From SABI01 sp963676605 (lineage in GTDB: Bacteria; Spirochaetota; Spirochaetia; Sphaerochaetales; Sphaerochaetaceae), in assembly GCA_963676605.2 (NCBI GenBank), contig CAXXSP010000058.1:1-64000 (forward strand): 64,000 nt of DNA. Reading direction: 5' to 3'. Positions 9,010 through 17,897 of this stretch are shown here, in pieces (position 1 is the stretch's first letter; each line of letters begins with the position of its first letter). The notes under the pieces were generated by a model. That model had not been told where the DNA came from, ran no database searches, and saw only the letters and a program-made list of their open reading frames with translations. The position numbers were made by a program, and so were the translations under genes.

Positions 9010-9038
9010 TTGACTCTTTTTCATCACTTCACTATAGT
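9010..9038 (+). promoter_or_regulatory. promoter of initiator tRNA
   Basis: TTGACT (9010-9015) and TATAGT (9033-9038) are 17 bp apart and 13 bp upstream of the mature tRNA. Confidence 0.8.
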
Positions 9039-9051
9039 GTGTTCTTGTCGA

Positions 9052-9124
9052 CGCAGGGTAGAGCAGTTGGCAGCTCGTCGGGCTCATAACCCGGAGGTCG
9101 CAGGTTCGAGTCCTGTCCCTGCTA
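9052..9124 (+). tRNA. tRNA-fMet (CAT)
   Basis: Full cloverleaf: acceptor CGCAGGG/CCCTGCT, D-arm GAGC/GCTC, anticodon loop CTCATAA closed by GGG/CCC pairs (the initiator hallmark), and T-arm GCAGG-TTCGAGT-CCTGT. Positions 1 and 72 are C and T, an unpaired end as in initiators, though most have C and A. The 3' CCA is not encoded. The prophage integrase begins 116 bp downstream, so its 3' end is the probable attachment region. Confidence 0.93.
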
Positions 9125-9239
9125 ACAAACAAGTTGTTACAAAACAACAAGTTATGAATGATTCACCGGAAGAACCGGCGTTCTTTCAATCCAACTTACA
9201 GATGGAGTTACAGATAGCCCATCTGACAGGAGATTGAAA

Positions 9240-10586
9240 ATGCGCCGGTTTTGTGTGTATAAGCGCCAAGGGCAGGATACCTACTATGCCCAGATCAAGA
9301 ACCCCGAAACAGGGAAATACCTGGCAGCCAGATCCACTGGGACCACCGATCAGTCTGAAGCCTACATGATCGTTTCCGATTGGCTGCAGAACGGAATTCC
9401 CCAGAAGAAATCAAAAGCAAAGAAGAAACCACTGAAGGAGATCTACACACTCGATACCATTATCGAGGTGCTGCACTCCCTGGAGTTATCTTCCCAGGAT
9501 GCAATACGGATCACCTCTGTCCTCCAGGACAAGGGAGTCATCGGGAACGTCGCTCTCAAGAAAGAACAGAAATCAGAGGCTCTCCTTCTCCCCTTCCTCA
9601 AGGAATTCTGGGATTACGACAATTCCCCCTACGTTCGGGAGAAACATGCTTATGGTCAGAGTATCGGGAAGCGTCACTGCTATGAGCAGTCAAAGAAACT
9701 CAACCACTGGAGAGATTACTTCGATCCCGAGACCCGTCTTGTCGATGTCACAAAAGACGATCTCAGGGATTTCCAGCTCACCCTCAAGGATAAGAACCTG
9801 GCACCGAAATCAATCAACTCGATTCTCACTGTAGGGACGGTCGCCTTCAAATGGGCAACGGATCGGGAAGAACTCACCACCAACCCGGCGAACGGCCTCA
9901 GGAAATTCTCAGGAGCCTCCAAGAAGCGTGATATCCTCAACCCTGAAGAGGTCCAGCAGGTCTTCTCTGCCTCCTGGGATGATGAGCGCTCGAGAGTAGG
10001 CAATCTTCTTGCCATGACCACCGGGCTCAGAGCCGGTGAAGTCGTCGCCCTCAGGAAGGAAGATATCCAAGGAGATAAGCTCATGGTCAGGCATAGCTGG
10101 AGCTTCTCTGATGGCCTCAAGGCCCCGAAGAACGGTGAGGAACGCGTCGTTCCCCTCCTCCCCCAGATCAAGACTGAGCTGATGAATCTTCTCAAGAGCA
10201 GCAGTAATGGGGATGAAGGGTTCATATTCTACGGAACAGCACAGGATAAACCGATGAATATCGACGTCCTCAATAAGGGACTCTCTGCCGTCTATGTCGC
10301 TATGAAGCTGCCGGAGGATAAGAAAGGAAATATTGAAGAACAGGAGAAGATCAGAGAGGCAATGATCGACCGTGGAATCTGCTTCCACTCCTGGAGGCAC
10401 TTCTACGCCACTCACCTTGCCGACAAGATCGAGCTTAGGACCGTTCAGCTTGCTACCGGGCATAAGACTCCTGCAATGGCAGCACACTATGCTGATCATG
10501 CTCAGGGCTCTCACCTGGATCAGGTATCGAAGGCGGTGAACGATGTTTTCAATGAAATGATGAGTCCAGAAGGTATCAGTGCATGA
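9240..10586 (+). CDS. int: tyrosine-type phage integrase
   Basis: A 448-residue site-specific recombinase that integrates and excises the prophage. The N-terminus holds an arm-binding region. A SAM-like core-binding domain is centred on DVTKDDLRDFQLTLKDKNL. The catalytic domain shows TTGLRAGEV (Arg I), HSWRHFYATHLAD (His-x-x-Arg) and ATGHK...AAHYADH with the nucleophilic Tyr. The start at 9240 is chosen for the AGGAG at 9228-9232; a TTG at 9234 is less likely. It is read away from the tRNA, as usual for tRNA-integrated phages. Confidence 0.92.
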   Translation: MRRFCVYKRQGQDTYYAQIKNPETGKYLAARSTGTTDQSEAYMIVSDWLQNGIPQKKSKAKKKPLKEIYTLDTIIEVLHSLELSSQDAIRITSVLQDKGVIGNVALKKEQKSEALLLPFLKEFWDYDNSPYVREKHAYGQSIGKRHCYEQSKKLNHWRDYFDPETRLVDVTKDDLRDFQLTLKDKNLAPKSINSILTVGTVAFKWATDREELTTNPANGLRKFSGASKKRDILNPEEVQQVFSASWDDERSRVGNLLAMTTGLRAGEVVALRKEDIQGDKLMVRHSWSFSDGLKAPKNGEERVVPLLPQIKTELMNLLKSSSNGDEGFIFYGTAQDKPMNIDVLNKGLSAVYVAMKLPEDKKGNIEEQEKIREAMIDRGICFHSWRHFYATHLADKIELRTVQLATGHKTPAMAAHYADHAQGSHLDQVSKAVNDVFNEMMSPEGISA

Positions 10587-10609
10587 TTTATTATTTTACT
10601 ATACATTTG

Positions 10610-10656
10610 TTGACTAGTTTATCCCTATAGTGATATAGTGCTTCTAACATTGTTAG
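10610..10656 (+). promoter_or_regulatory. promoter with palindromic operator for the HTH gene
   Basis: TTGACT (10610-10615) and TATAGT (10634-10639) are spaced by 18 bp. A perfect 6-1-6 palindrome CTAACA-T-TGTTAG at 10644-10656 covers the expected start of transcription and could be an operator. Confidence 0.55.
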
Positions 10657-10673
10657 GTCTTAGCCCCGTGCTC

Positions 10674-10690
10674 CCCCAGGTTGGTTCCAA
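10674..10690 (+). repeat. 17-bp element, copy 1
   Basis: CCCCAGGTTGGTTCCAA, matching 46653-46669 at 16 of 17 positions. It lies in the leader of the HTH gene, just before the first SD (AGAAGGAG at 10693-10700). Confidence 0.5.
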
Positions 10691-10709
10691 GAGAAGGAGT
10701 ACTCTATAG

Positions 10710-10922
10710 ATGTTAACAAAGCCAAAATCCAAAGGAGTGGATTCTATGTCCCACCTGCAGCCCCTGCTCACTTATCAGGAAGCTGCAGACATACTTGCTG
10801 TGAAACCCCAGACGCTCAGGCAGTGGGTTTCAGCCAAGCGGATTCCCTATGTGAAAATCGGAGCGTCGGTCAGGTTCACTACTGACCAGATTGAAGATTT
10901 CATCAGGGATTCTTCAAGGTAG
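10710..10922 (+). CDS. small helix-turn-helix protein, AlpA/excisionase-like
   Basis: A 70-residue (or 58-residue) DNA-binding protein of the MerR/AlpA fold. LLTYQEAADILAVKPQTLRQ is the helix-turn-helix and AKRIPYVKIGASVRFTTDQI is the wing. Two starts each have an SD: 10710 (AGAAGGAG) and 10746 (AAAGGAG). The domain begins after the second. Its place beside integrase fits an excisionase or recombination-directionality factor; a transcriptional regulator is the alternative. It heads a short unit with the next small gene. Confidence 0.75.
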   Translation: MLTKPKSKGVDSMSHLQPLLTYQEAADILAVKPQTLRQWVSAKRIPYVKIGASVRFTTDQIEDFIRDSSR

Positions 10923-10927
10923 CCGGT

Positions 10928-11080
10928 ATGGGAAAAGAACAGCTGCAGAAACTGGCCCTTTGGATTCACAAGGAACTTGGAACTCTCGATCATGGAGAGA
11001 TCCATATCACCCTGAAGGTTCGGGACAAACACCTTGCCCTGATAGAGAAGACGAAGATCGTGAAGGAAAAACCGGAGTGA
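10928..11080 (+). CDS. 50-residue DUF2292-like (YezD-type) protein
   Basis: A short gene six bases after the HTH stop. It opens with MGKEQLQKLALWIHKELGTL, followed by a predicted strand-turn-strand DHGEIHITLKVRDKHLALIE ending in KTKIVKEK. The pattern of a G-x-I-x-I-x-L strand and a terminal E-K-T-x-K resembles the DUF2292 family of small proteins with no known role. No good SD is visible, so it is probably coupled to the HTH gene. A terminator follows within 10 bp, which supports its being real. Confidence 0.55.
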   Translation: MGKEQLQKLALWIHKELGTLDHGEIHITLKVRDKHLALIEKTKIVKEKPE

Positions 11081-11087
11081 TCACAAC

Positions 11088-11119
11088 AAGACCAGCGGAG
11101 AAATCTGCTGGTCTTTTCA
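11088..11119 (+). terminator. intrinsic terminator
   Basis: A perfect 9-bp stem AAGACCAGC/GCTGGTCTT (11088-11096 with 11107-11115) is followed by TTTT. It closes the HTH-DUF2292 unit. Confidence 0.88.
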
Positions 11120-11216
11120 TATATTCCAGGCTAAAAAATGTCATAATCTTTGAATGAAGCAAGCATTCATGGTAGTATAACCTAGATTAAAAAATGATTG
11201 GCTTTAGGTGTTTTAT

Positions 11217-14200
11217 ATGACAAGAGGACGACTGATTCGGATATTCTCAGTAGCATTTTTCTCATTACTGTTTATTATGTCATACTTTATGTTCAATAGT
11301 AATCAAATAACAATGAGAGAAAATATTGTTGACGAACAAACCTTTGAACTTGAAGTTAATTTCAACACTCTCATAGACACGTACAGCAATTTTGCCAATA
11401 TGGTCTATGATCTCTATATAGACCAACCGGAGGTTCTAGACCTATTTGCCAAAGGGTTACAGGCAAAAGATGTAGCACAACAGGATTATTACAGAGAAGA
11501 ACTCTATAAACTCCTTCTGCCGATATATGAGATGTTACAGACGAATAATTTCAGGCAGCTGCATTTTCATGATGTTGAATCCAACAGCTACCTCAGATTC
11601 CACAGGCCAGATAAATTTGGAGATAGTCTTGTTGGAGTCAGAGATACAGTTACATATGTGAACGAGACACATACACCTGTTATTGCATTTGAAGAAGGAC
11701 GAATTTTCAATGGATATCGGTTCGTATACCCCTTGAGAATGGATGGAATATATCTTGGTAGTGTAGAAATAAGTATCGCAATACATTCTATATTGGATTT
11801 GATGAGTTCAGATTCAGTCATTACTCATCAATTCATCATAGATAGAGAGGTAGTTGAAAGTAAGGTTTTTAATGAAGAATTGGATAACTATATTCCTTGG
11901 CCTTTAAGTGACAAATATTACATAGAGGTCGAGGCAATAAAGAATACAAATAATCAGCCCTTCCTTTCAGAACAGGACTCGGCTCGATTAATTCAATTTC
12001 TTGAGACCAACAAAGAAAAGGATATTCCTGAAACAAACTTTGCAATTCCATTTAAAAACGGAACTATCGTATCAGGTTATGCGGTACAAAACTTTCAGGG
12101 GAATCTTGTCGGCTATTTATTAAATCTGTCAAAACAACCAAGCCTTCTTGATATACAGAAGTCTCGTATATTCTATATCGTAAGTGTGCTAATTAGTTTC
12201 ATTCTTCTCATTCTCATATTTATAGCGACCGAGAAATGGGCACAAAGACTTAAAAAGGAAAAAGATACTTTGGACCTTGTTCAAGCAATAGGTAAAATGG
12301 GTTCCTGGAGATATGAGGTAAAACAGGATAGACTCATCTGGAGTGATGAGATCTATCGAATATTCGGAATTGACCCAAAAAGTTTCAAGGCAACGTATGA
12401 ATCATTTTTTAGTTTCGTCCATCCTGAGGACAGAGAAATGCTGGATGAAGTTTACCAGAGCTCGTTAAAGAACAAGACAGGTTACAATGTGCGACACAGG
12501 GTCCTGAGGGAAGATGGAACCATTCTCTATGTTGATGAAATCGCCAACCATGAATACGACAAAGAAGGCAATCCAATCAGATCTGTCGGTACTGTGCAGG
12601 ATGTTACCAGACTTGTAGAGTATGAACAAAATATTCTGAATAAGAATGACATATTAATCCAGGCTCAGAATGTAGCAAGACTAGGATACTGGAGTCATAA
12701 TTTTATCAGCAATGAAACAGAATGGAGTGATGAATTATTCAAAATATTCGGATTGGACCCAAAGCAGGCAGTACCTTCAATAGAAACCTTTCTCAAGCAG
12801 GTTCATCCGAATGATAGAGAGAAAGTCATTAAGATAATCAACAGCAAGTCTGCAGACCCTTTAATAAAATACCGTCATCGGATTCTTAGAAAGGATGGGT
12901 CCATATCACATATCCAGGCCATCGAAAGAGTATTCTATAAGGATGGAAAACCAATAAAATCTCTCGGTACTTTTCTCGATATCACAGATCTGGTGGAAAA
13001 AGAAAATCAACTGCAACAGATGAAAAATAAATTAGAATCTGTTGTAAACAAAGTGCCTGACATAATTTTCACCTGCATAAAAGACAAGGAATACACTGTT
13101 TCATATATTAATGATGCTGTTCAACAGATTACCGGTTATCGGGCGAAAGCTTTCCTGCATGGAGATAAATCTCTACGAAGCATCATTCATCCTGATGATA
13201 AAATCAGAATAGATGAGGAGATTAAAAAAGCCATCGAACAGAACCAAGTTTATAAACTTGATTACCGCATTCTAACAGCAGATGGAGAAACTATTTTTGT
13301 TCAAGAAATTGGACAACAAACTATAGATGAAGAAGGAAAAGAAATCCTTGAAGGCTCAATTGCTGATATGTCTCTTCATAAAGACCCCTTAGGCAGGATG
13401 AGGAAGTTCCTTGATTATCAGGATAATATTGTTGTGCTCTCCGATGGGACTCATCTCTATTTCGCAAACAAGAAATTCTTTGATTTTACAGGATTTGAGA
13501 ATCAAAAGGCTTTCCTAAGTCAGCATCGATGTATCTGCGATCTCTTCCTTGAAAACGATCATGTATTCCATCTGAGTAAAATAAAAGAAAATGAGGAAAA
13601 CTGGGTTGAATCACTCATGAATATCGGAGAAAGTGACCGTATAGTCTCGATGAATGATAAATCTCAGACCCCAAGAACATTTGCCGTCAATATAAACAGG
13701 TATGAACAGGATATGTATCTGATCACGTTTACTAATATCAGTGAAAATTTCTCTGATAAAATTCGATTTAAAGAGAAGTCTCTCATAGACTCTCTTACTG
13801 GTACCAACAATAGAGAATTCTTTCAGAACAACATATCCCAGATTTTAAATCAAAATGAAGAAAGGGGCCATAAAACGGGTCTCGTCATGATCGATATAGA
13901 CTTCTTTAAAAAGATCAATGATACCTACGGCCACGATGTCGGAGACCTTGTACTCAGGCAAGTTGTGAAGGTGTTCATGGAGAGTACGAGAAAGGATGAT
14001 AAGATCATACGATGGGGAGGTGACGAATTTATTATTGTAGCGGAGGTTGAGAATGATGAAGGCATTAAGTCCCTTGCTGAGAAAATCAGGAACGAAATAA
14101 AGACGTTCAAATTTCAATCAATAGATACGCTGAGCTGCAGTTTTGGCGTGGCTGTCCATAAGAAAGGAAAAGCGATTGAGCAGACTATAAAGGAAGCGGA

Positions 14201-14270
14201 CATTGCACTTTACAAGGCCAAAGAGAATGGCAGGGACTGTGTAGAAGGATTGGTAAACTCTTCTCAATGA
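11217..14270 (+). CDS. membrane diguanylate cyclase with Cache-like sensor and PAS domains
   Basis: A 1017-residue signalling enzyme predicted to make c-di-GMP. TM1 lies at about residues 3-25 and TM2 at 320-340. The roughly 290-residue segment between them is extracytoplasmic and resembles a double-Cache sensor. Three clear PAS units follow (about 350-465, 480-590, 605-725) and a fourth PAS-like stretch to 840. The GGDEF domain has RWGGDEF intact and RKDD at the right spacing for the inhibitory I-site. Codon use is more A+T-rich than the phage genes around it. It lies inside the prophage, reads opposite to the late genes and overlaps holin by 7 bp at the 3' end: a cargo (moron) gene. Confidence 0.9.
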   Translation: MTRGRLIRIFSVAFFSLLFIMSYFMFNSNQITMRENIVDEQTFELEVNFNTLIDTYSNFANMVYDLYIDQPEVLDLFAKGLQAKDVAQQDYYREELYKLLLPIYEMLQTNNFRQLHFHDVESNSYLRFHRPDKFGDSLVGVRDTVTYVNETHTPVIAFEEGRIFNGYRFVYPLRMDGIYLGSVEISIAIHSILDLMSSDSVITHQFIIDREVVESKVFNEELDNYIPWPLSDKYYIEVEAIKNTNNQPFLSEQDSARLIQFLETNKEKDIPETNFAIPFKNGTIVSGYAVQNFQGNLVGYLLNLSKQPSLLDIQKSRIFYIVSVLISFILLILIFIATEKWAQRLKKEKDTLDLVQAIGKMGSWRYEVKQDRLIWSDEIYRIFGIDPKSFKATYESFFSFVHPEDREMLDEVYQSSLKNKTGYNVRHRVLREDGTILYVDEIANHEYDKEGNPIRSVGTVQDVTRLVEYEQNILNKNDILIQAQNVARLGYWSHNFISNETEWSDELFKIFGLDPKQAVPSIETFLKQVHPNDREKVIKIINSKSADPLIKYRHRILRKDGSISHIQAIERVFYKDGKPIKSLGTFLDITDLVEKENQLQQMKNKLESVVNKVPDIIFTCIKDKEYTVSYINDAVQQITGYRAKAFLHGDKSLRSIIHPDDKIRIDEEIKKAIEQNQVYKLDYRILTADGETIFVQEIGQQTIDEEGKEILEGSIADMSLHKDPLGRMRKFLDYQDNIVVLSDGTHLYFANKKFFDFTGFENQKAFLSQHRCICDLFLENDHVFHLSKIKENEENWVESLMNIGESDRIVSMNDKSQTPRTFAVNINRYEQDMYLITFTNISENFSDKIRFKEKSLIDSLTGTNNREFFQNNISQILNQNEERGHKTGLVMIDIDFFKKINDTYGHDVGDLVLRQVVKVFMESTRKDDKIIRWGGDEFIIVAEVENDEGIKSLAEKIRNEIKTFKFQSIDTLSCSFGVAVHKKGKAIEQTIKEADIALYKAKENGRDCVEGLVNSSQ

Positions 14271-14725
14271 TTCCCTGTCACACCCTGCTTCTTCTCATAG
14301 GTTCTCATTCCTGCCAGTCCCAGCATACCCGTCATGATCGGGATCATCAGTGAGAGATCAATCACCGGGAACTCAAACACTTTCCCGGAAGCCGATAGCA
14401 CCGCGATCGCCCAGGGTCTGAGGATGTAGTTGTTCGCTAGGGAGAGACCACAGACCCATCCGATGAACGGTCTCCAGCCGGCTACGAAGGCTGACTGGTG
14501 CCTGGCCTCAGCGAGGTTGATCTCAAGCTGTGTATGCTTCTGCAGATTCTCTGCTTCCAAGGCAATTTTCTCCAGCTCCGCTTTCTTCTCAGGACTCATC
14601 TCTCCAGTGATCGCCGATCTGATTCCAGTCGCAAGGTTGGTGATCCCGTTACTCACCGACTCGACAACAGTACCTGCAGCTTCGGCAGTCTCTTTCGCTC
14701 CAAATATTTTTCCTAACCAGCTCAT
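14264..14725 (-). CDS. phage holin, GTA-type 3TM family
   Basis: A 153-residue membrane protein that would permeabilise the inner membrane at lysis. An amphipathic or charged N-terminal half with a Glu/Lys/Ala-rich helix is followed by GWRPFIGWVCGLSLANNYIL, the hallmark of the GTA_holin_3TM family. Two more membrane segments (WAIAVLSASGKVFEF and LMIPIMTGMLGLAGM) complete it. SD GGGGGAG precedes the ATG. It is the last gene of the late operon. No endolysin gene is recognisable next to it. Confidence 0.8.
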   Translation of the reverse strand: MSWLGKIFGAKETAEAAGTVVESVSNGITNLATGIRSAITGEMSPEKKAELEKIALEAENLQKHTQLEINLAEARHQSAFVAGWRPFIGWVCGLSLANNYILRPWAIAVLSASGKVFEFPVIDLSLMIPIMTGMLGLAGMRTYEKKQGVTGNH

Positions 14726-14734
14726 AACTCCCCC

Positions 14735-15127
14735 CTACACTGCAACCTTCTCAAAAATGATGATCAGAGTAGAAACCGCCCCGATCCCGGCAGCTATCAC
14801 CTTGATAACAGCTACACTCCAATGCTTCTTCTCTCTGTCCAGCAACCGCTGCTCCTGAATCCTCTTCATCGTCGGGCAGGAGTCCTCCCGGGAGAGGCTG
14901 TAGGCAGTGAATTCACTCCTCAGCTGCTTAATCTCCTGGGCAGAATCCTCTACGGCCTTTGCATACCCGTTATCGACAAGAAGGGTATTGAGCCTGTTTA
15001 CCTGCTCACTCATCTTCCTGAGAATGGGTTCCGTGGTATCAAGGCGGTGCTGGTTTGACTTCACGTTCTCATACATCGCCTGTACAACCTGCAGCACATT
15101 CTGTTCATTCACAATAGGATCAGTCAC
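14735..15127 (-). CDS. membrane-anchored coiled-coil phage protein
   Basis: A 130-residue protein started by GTG at 15127 (SD GGAGG), with a GTGA overlap with the stop of the gene before it. Residues 1-75 are polar and heptad-like (VNRLNTLLV, AQEIKQLRSEFTAYSL). The C-terminus has a membrane segment VAVIKVIAAGIGAVSTLIII. Position beside holin suggests a lysis accessory, possibly of the XhlA or spanin kind, but no family is recognised. Confidence 0.6.
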   Translation of the reverse strand: MTDPIVNEQNVLQVVQAMYENVKSNQHRLDTTEPILRKMSEQVNRLNTLLVDNGYAKAVEDSAQEIKQLRSEFTAYSLSREDSCPTMKRIQEQRLLDREKKHWSVAVIKVIAAGIGAVSTLIIIFEKVAV

Positions 15128-15516
15128 TCTACCTCCTCCAGGACATCCACCGCTTCGGTGAGATTCAGATAGCTTTTCACAAAGGGGTAGAGGATCTCCA
15201 GCTGCTCTTCCTTCAGCACCGGGATACCCACCGCGAAGATATCTGAAGCCCGGAACATTCCGCTCCACCGATAGAGAGTTGATTCCACGATATTCATTAC
15301 CGGGCCCCCGAACGTTCCATTCGATACCGGTGTAACCTTCTGTTCCATTGCCTTCTTCGATTCCCTGCTCGGATAGGCAGAGAAGTTGAAAGAGACCATC
15401 ACTGATCCGTCCGCTCCATCAGAGCCGAATGCTACATTCTCGATCGCCCAGTAGGCTCCAGTAAACTGATGAAAGAGTGTATTCTGACTCTTATCCACAT
15501 CCATTAATATTCCCAC
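15124..15516 (-). CDS. phage tail-region protein, unknown
   Basis: A 130-residue soluble protein in the tail-tip/lysis segment. I recognise no domain. The first half is rich in small and aromatic residues (HQFTGAYWAIENVAFGSDG) and the second half is predicted helical with an acidic C-terminus (VDVLEEVE). No signal or membrane segment is present. The GTGA overlap with the downstream gene and the gap of 12 bp after the upstream one place it firmly in the late operon. Confidence 0.55.
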   Translation of the reverse strand: MGILMDVDKSQNTLFHQFTGAYWAIENVAFGSDGADGSVMVSFNFSAYPSRESKKAMEQKVTPVSNGTFGGPVMNIVESTLYRWSGMFRASDIFAVGIPVLKEEQLEILYPFVKSYLNLTEAVDVLEEVE

Positions 15517-15528
15517 ACTTTTTCTCCT

Positions 15529-16167
15529 TTAATAGTTATCAGGCAGCACAGCATATTCAGGAATCCCCGCAGATATCACCGTGCCCTTCAGGCTGGTATT
15601 GTTGTACAGATCGCTGACATAAGAATTCGTCACAGATACGTCATACACAGATGAGCTGCTGTGCACATACGGTACTCCCTGGGAGGATTTCAGGTACCCT
15701 TTGATATACTTTCCCTTGATCCGGTTGTCATAATCGAGATGAGCTCCCAGCCCGTAAATCTTCAATTCCCCCGTGTTGTACGAGGGATAGTAGTCATTGG
15801 TGTTATTGATCCTCATCCTCCACCAGATCCTGTCACTGTTCGCCCGGTACTTTCCGTTCGAGGCAGACTCACTTGTCGTGATATTGATCTCGAACATGTA
15901 AGAGTCCTTGTCCCCGATATTTGTCTGCCGGTGCTCAGTCACCCAGGAGGAACCTCCCCAAAACTGCAGCTCATAGGCATTGAGCCCGTACCCAATCCAT
16001 ACGTCCTTGATATAAGCTCGAAAGGTGAATACCGAGGCTACAAAGTAGACGTGCCGGTATGAGGTCCCTGAACCAGAGGCAACAAGGGACCCGCTCCCCC
16101 AGGACTTCGAGAATACCACTCCGGTTGAGAAGCCTGCTTTTCCTATCGTGCTTCCTGCAGTAGCCAT
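15529..16167 (-). CDS. putative tail fibre or receptor-binding protein
   Basis: A 212-residue, Gly/Ser/Tyr-rich, beta-strand-like protein (for example WGSGSLVASGSGTSYRHVY) with no catalytic motif. The composition and the position after the collagen-containing fibre protein fit a receptor-binding tip or a discoidin-like carbohydrate-binding module. It starts one base from the stop of the preceding gene (16167 shared). Function is by context only. Confidence 0.55.
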   Translation of the reverse strand: MATAGSTIGKAGFSTGVVFSKSWGSGSLVASGSGTSYRHVYFVASVFTFRAYIKDVWIGYGLNAYELQFWGGSSWVTEHRQTNIGDKDSYMFEINITTSESASNGKYRANSDRIWWRMRINNTNDYYPSYNTGELKIYGLGAHLDYDNRIKGKYIKGYLKSSQGVPYVHSSSSVYDVSVTNSYVSDLYNNTSLKGTVISAGIPEYAVLPDNY

Positions 16168-17888
16168 CAGTTGAATACCGCCCCGTGTACCGTAGTTGCG
16201 AACACCTCTGTTCCATGAAACTCCACACTGTACACCTCAGTGAACCTGGAGTTCGTCTCCCCTATCTTGTAGCCATTATCAGAGGTGGGCATGATGTTCT
16301 TCACCTTGATCCCTTCCTTCACACTCTCTACAGAGATATTCACCACGCAGGAGGTGGCTCTTGTTGCAGCATTGATGGAGACGACAAATACACCACTCGG
16401 GTCATAGATCTCAATGGCTGTGCTGCTCAGCAGGAGTGAATACTTCGAAGAGGTTGTGGAGGTGATCGAGACACTCTCCATCGTCGGACCGCTTATGTAG
16501 TTGAAGAAGGCACTCGGATCATAGGTGATAGCAAAACTTCCCGTGAACGGCATTGAGGTCCCCACCGGCAGTGCTGCAAACTGAGCGATCAGATCATTAC
16601 AGAGAAAATGGACAAAGGCATCAGTACTGTTGTTCCAGAGCGTCACTCCGTCATCTGCAACATTGGCAACAAAGGAGGCAGGGACGGTTTCATAGACTGC
16701 CCCCAAGTCTTCTGCGGTCATCATGAGAGGCGGGAACGGATCTGCCTCACACTGCCGGATGATATAGAGAGTACCGTTCGATACGAAATCTCCTGCCAGT
16801 GCATTCATCGACCGGGACCCGCCATTGTAGTAGACCACCTCGGAGAAGCTGTAGGAACCGAACTGCCCGGAAAGTCCTGAAGCAGAAGGGTTGTTCAGCA
16901 TGTACTCGCTCAGGGTGTAGAAGTAGCCTATGGTCTTGTAGATATCCCCGGAAGTTTTCGAATAGCTGGTGGACCCGGCTGATCCCGCCTTCTGGGTGGA
17001 GAACTCAGGAGAGGTGAAGATCCCCGATACCGAAGAGTTGATCAGCGAGGCATCCCTGGCGATGAGGGCACCGGTAGGGCTGGCATGAAACTTCGTCACT
17101 CCGCCAACGGTCAGTTCAATACCGTGATCTTTGTCGATCCTGATCGTGTACACTACCCCGTCGACCGTCTCCTCGATCACCAGCTTCCGTACCGTCGCAT
17201 CGTTGATGAAAGCCTCTTCCGAAATCAGGGAATCGATGAAAGCAGTGTTGCCCACCAGGTCATTCACGAACAAACTGCTCACTGCCAGACGGCTGAAGAA
17301 CTGAGTCTGAGTAAACTGCAGCAGGGAATCGAATTCTGCCTGGGTAACATCTGCCTTCTGGAAGATCACTTCACTCAGTACCGTTCGCAGTGCTGCACCA
17401 AGATCCACTGCTCTTTCATAGAGGATTGCAGAAGAGGTATTCTCAGCCGTATCATTCTTCATCCTGCCGATACAGAGCCAGCCTGCAGCATCGATCACAT
17501 ACCCTTCCCTTCCGTAGGAGGCATCCCTGAGCTTGAACTGGTTCTGAAGGTAATCATAGGCTGCCACATAGGCATACCCGGTAGCAATCTCAAGTACCAG
17601 GAAGCCGTCGATCACTGCATTGGGATTAACCATCCTCTTTGCTACCGTGAGCTTGGTATCCAGATAGTAGATGAAGCCATCCACATCAGCGGGATCTCCG
17701 GCGTCGGTAAAACCATGCAGATAAACCTCTCCCGGATTCACGGCAGTAAAGGTTGAGTAATTCATCTTCAGGCCAAGGCCGACCGAGGAGGCTCCCCGGG
17801 GACCGGCGGGTCCTGGTGCCCCCGGGCTTCCCGGAGCTCCGTCATCGACATTGACGATCGTAATCTGGTTCTTGGTAATCAGGCTCAT
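16167..17888 (-). CDS. tail fibre protein with collagen-like stalk
   Basis: A 573-residue structural protein. After MSLITKNQITIVNVDDG there is a Gly-X-Y stretch (GAPGSPGAPGPAGPRGA, residues 17-33), a short collagen-like triple-helix stalk that would trimerise the fibre. The rest is beta-rich with a phage-fibre flavour, including repeated 'FINDAT/AFIDSLIS' helices around residue 210-240 and a C-terminal segment SDNGYKIGETNSRFTEVY, similar to intramolecular chaperone or tip domains. SD GGAAGC is weak. Host-range determinant by inference. Confidence 0.7.
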   Translation of the reverse strand: MSLITKNQITIVNVDDGAPGSPGAPGPAGPRGASSVGLGLKMNYSTFTAVNPGEVYLHGFTDAGDPADVDGFIYYLDTKLTVAKRMVNPNAVIDGFLVLEIATGYAYVAAYDYLQNQFKLRDASYGREGYVIDAAGWLCIGRMKNDTAENTSSAILYERAVDLGAALRTVLSEVIFQKADVTQAEFDSLLQFTQTQFFSRLAVSSLFVNDLVGNTAFIDSLISEEAFINDATVRKLVIEETVDGVVYTIRIDKDHGIELTVGGVTKFHASPTGALIARDASLINSSVSGIFTSPEFSTQKAGSAGSTSYSKTSGDIYKTIGYFYTLSEYMLNNPSASGLSGQFGSYSFSEVVYYNGGSRSMNALAGDFVSNGTLYIIRQCEADPFPPLMMTAEDLGAVYETVPASFVANVADDGVTLWNNSTDAFVHFLCNDLIAQFAALPVGTSMPFTGSFAITYDPSAFFNYISGPTMESVSITSTTSSKYSLLLSSTAIEIYDPSGVFVVSINAATRATSCVVNISVESVKEGIKVKNIMPTSDNGYKIGETNSRFTEVYSVEFHGTEVFATTVHGAVFN

Positions 17889-17897
17889 GCTTCCTCT

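Noticed and set aside
9010..9237. Open frame over the tRNA
   Set aside because: It runs through the tRNA and its promoter; the tRNA explains the sequence.
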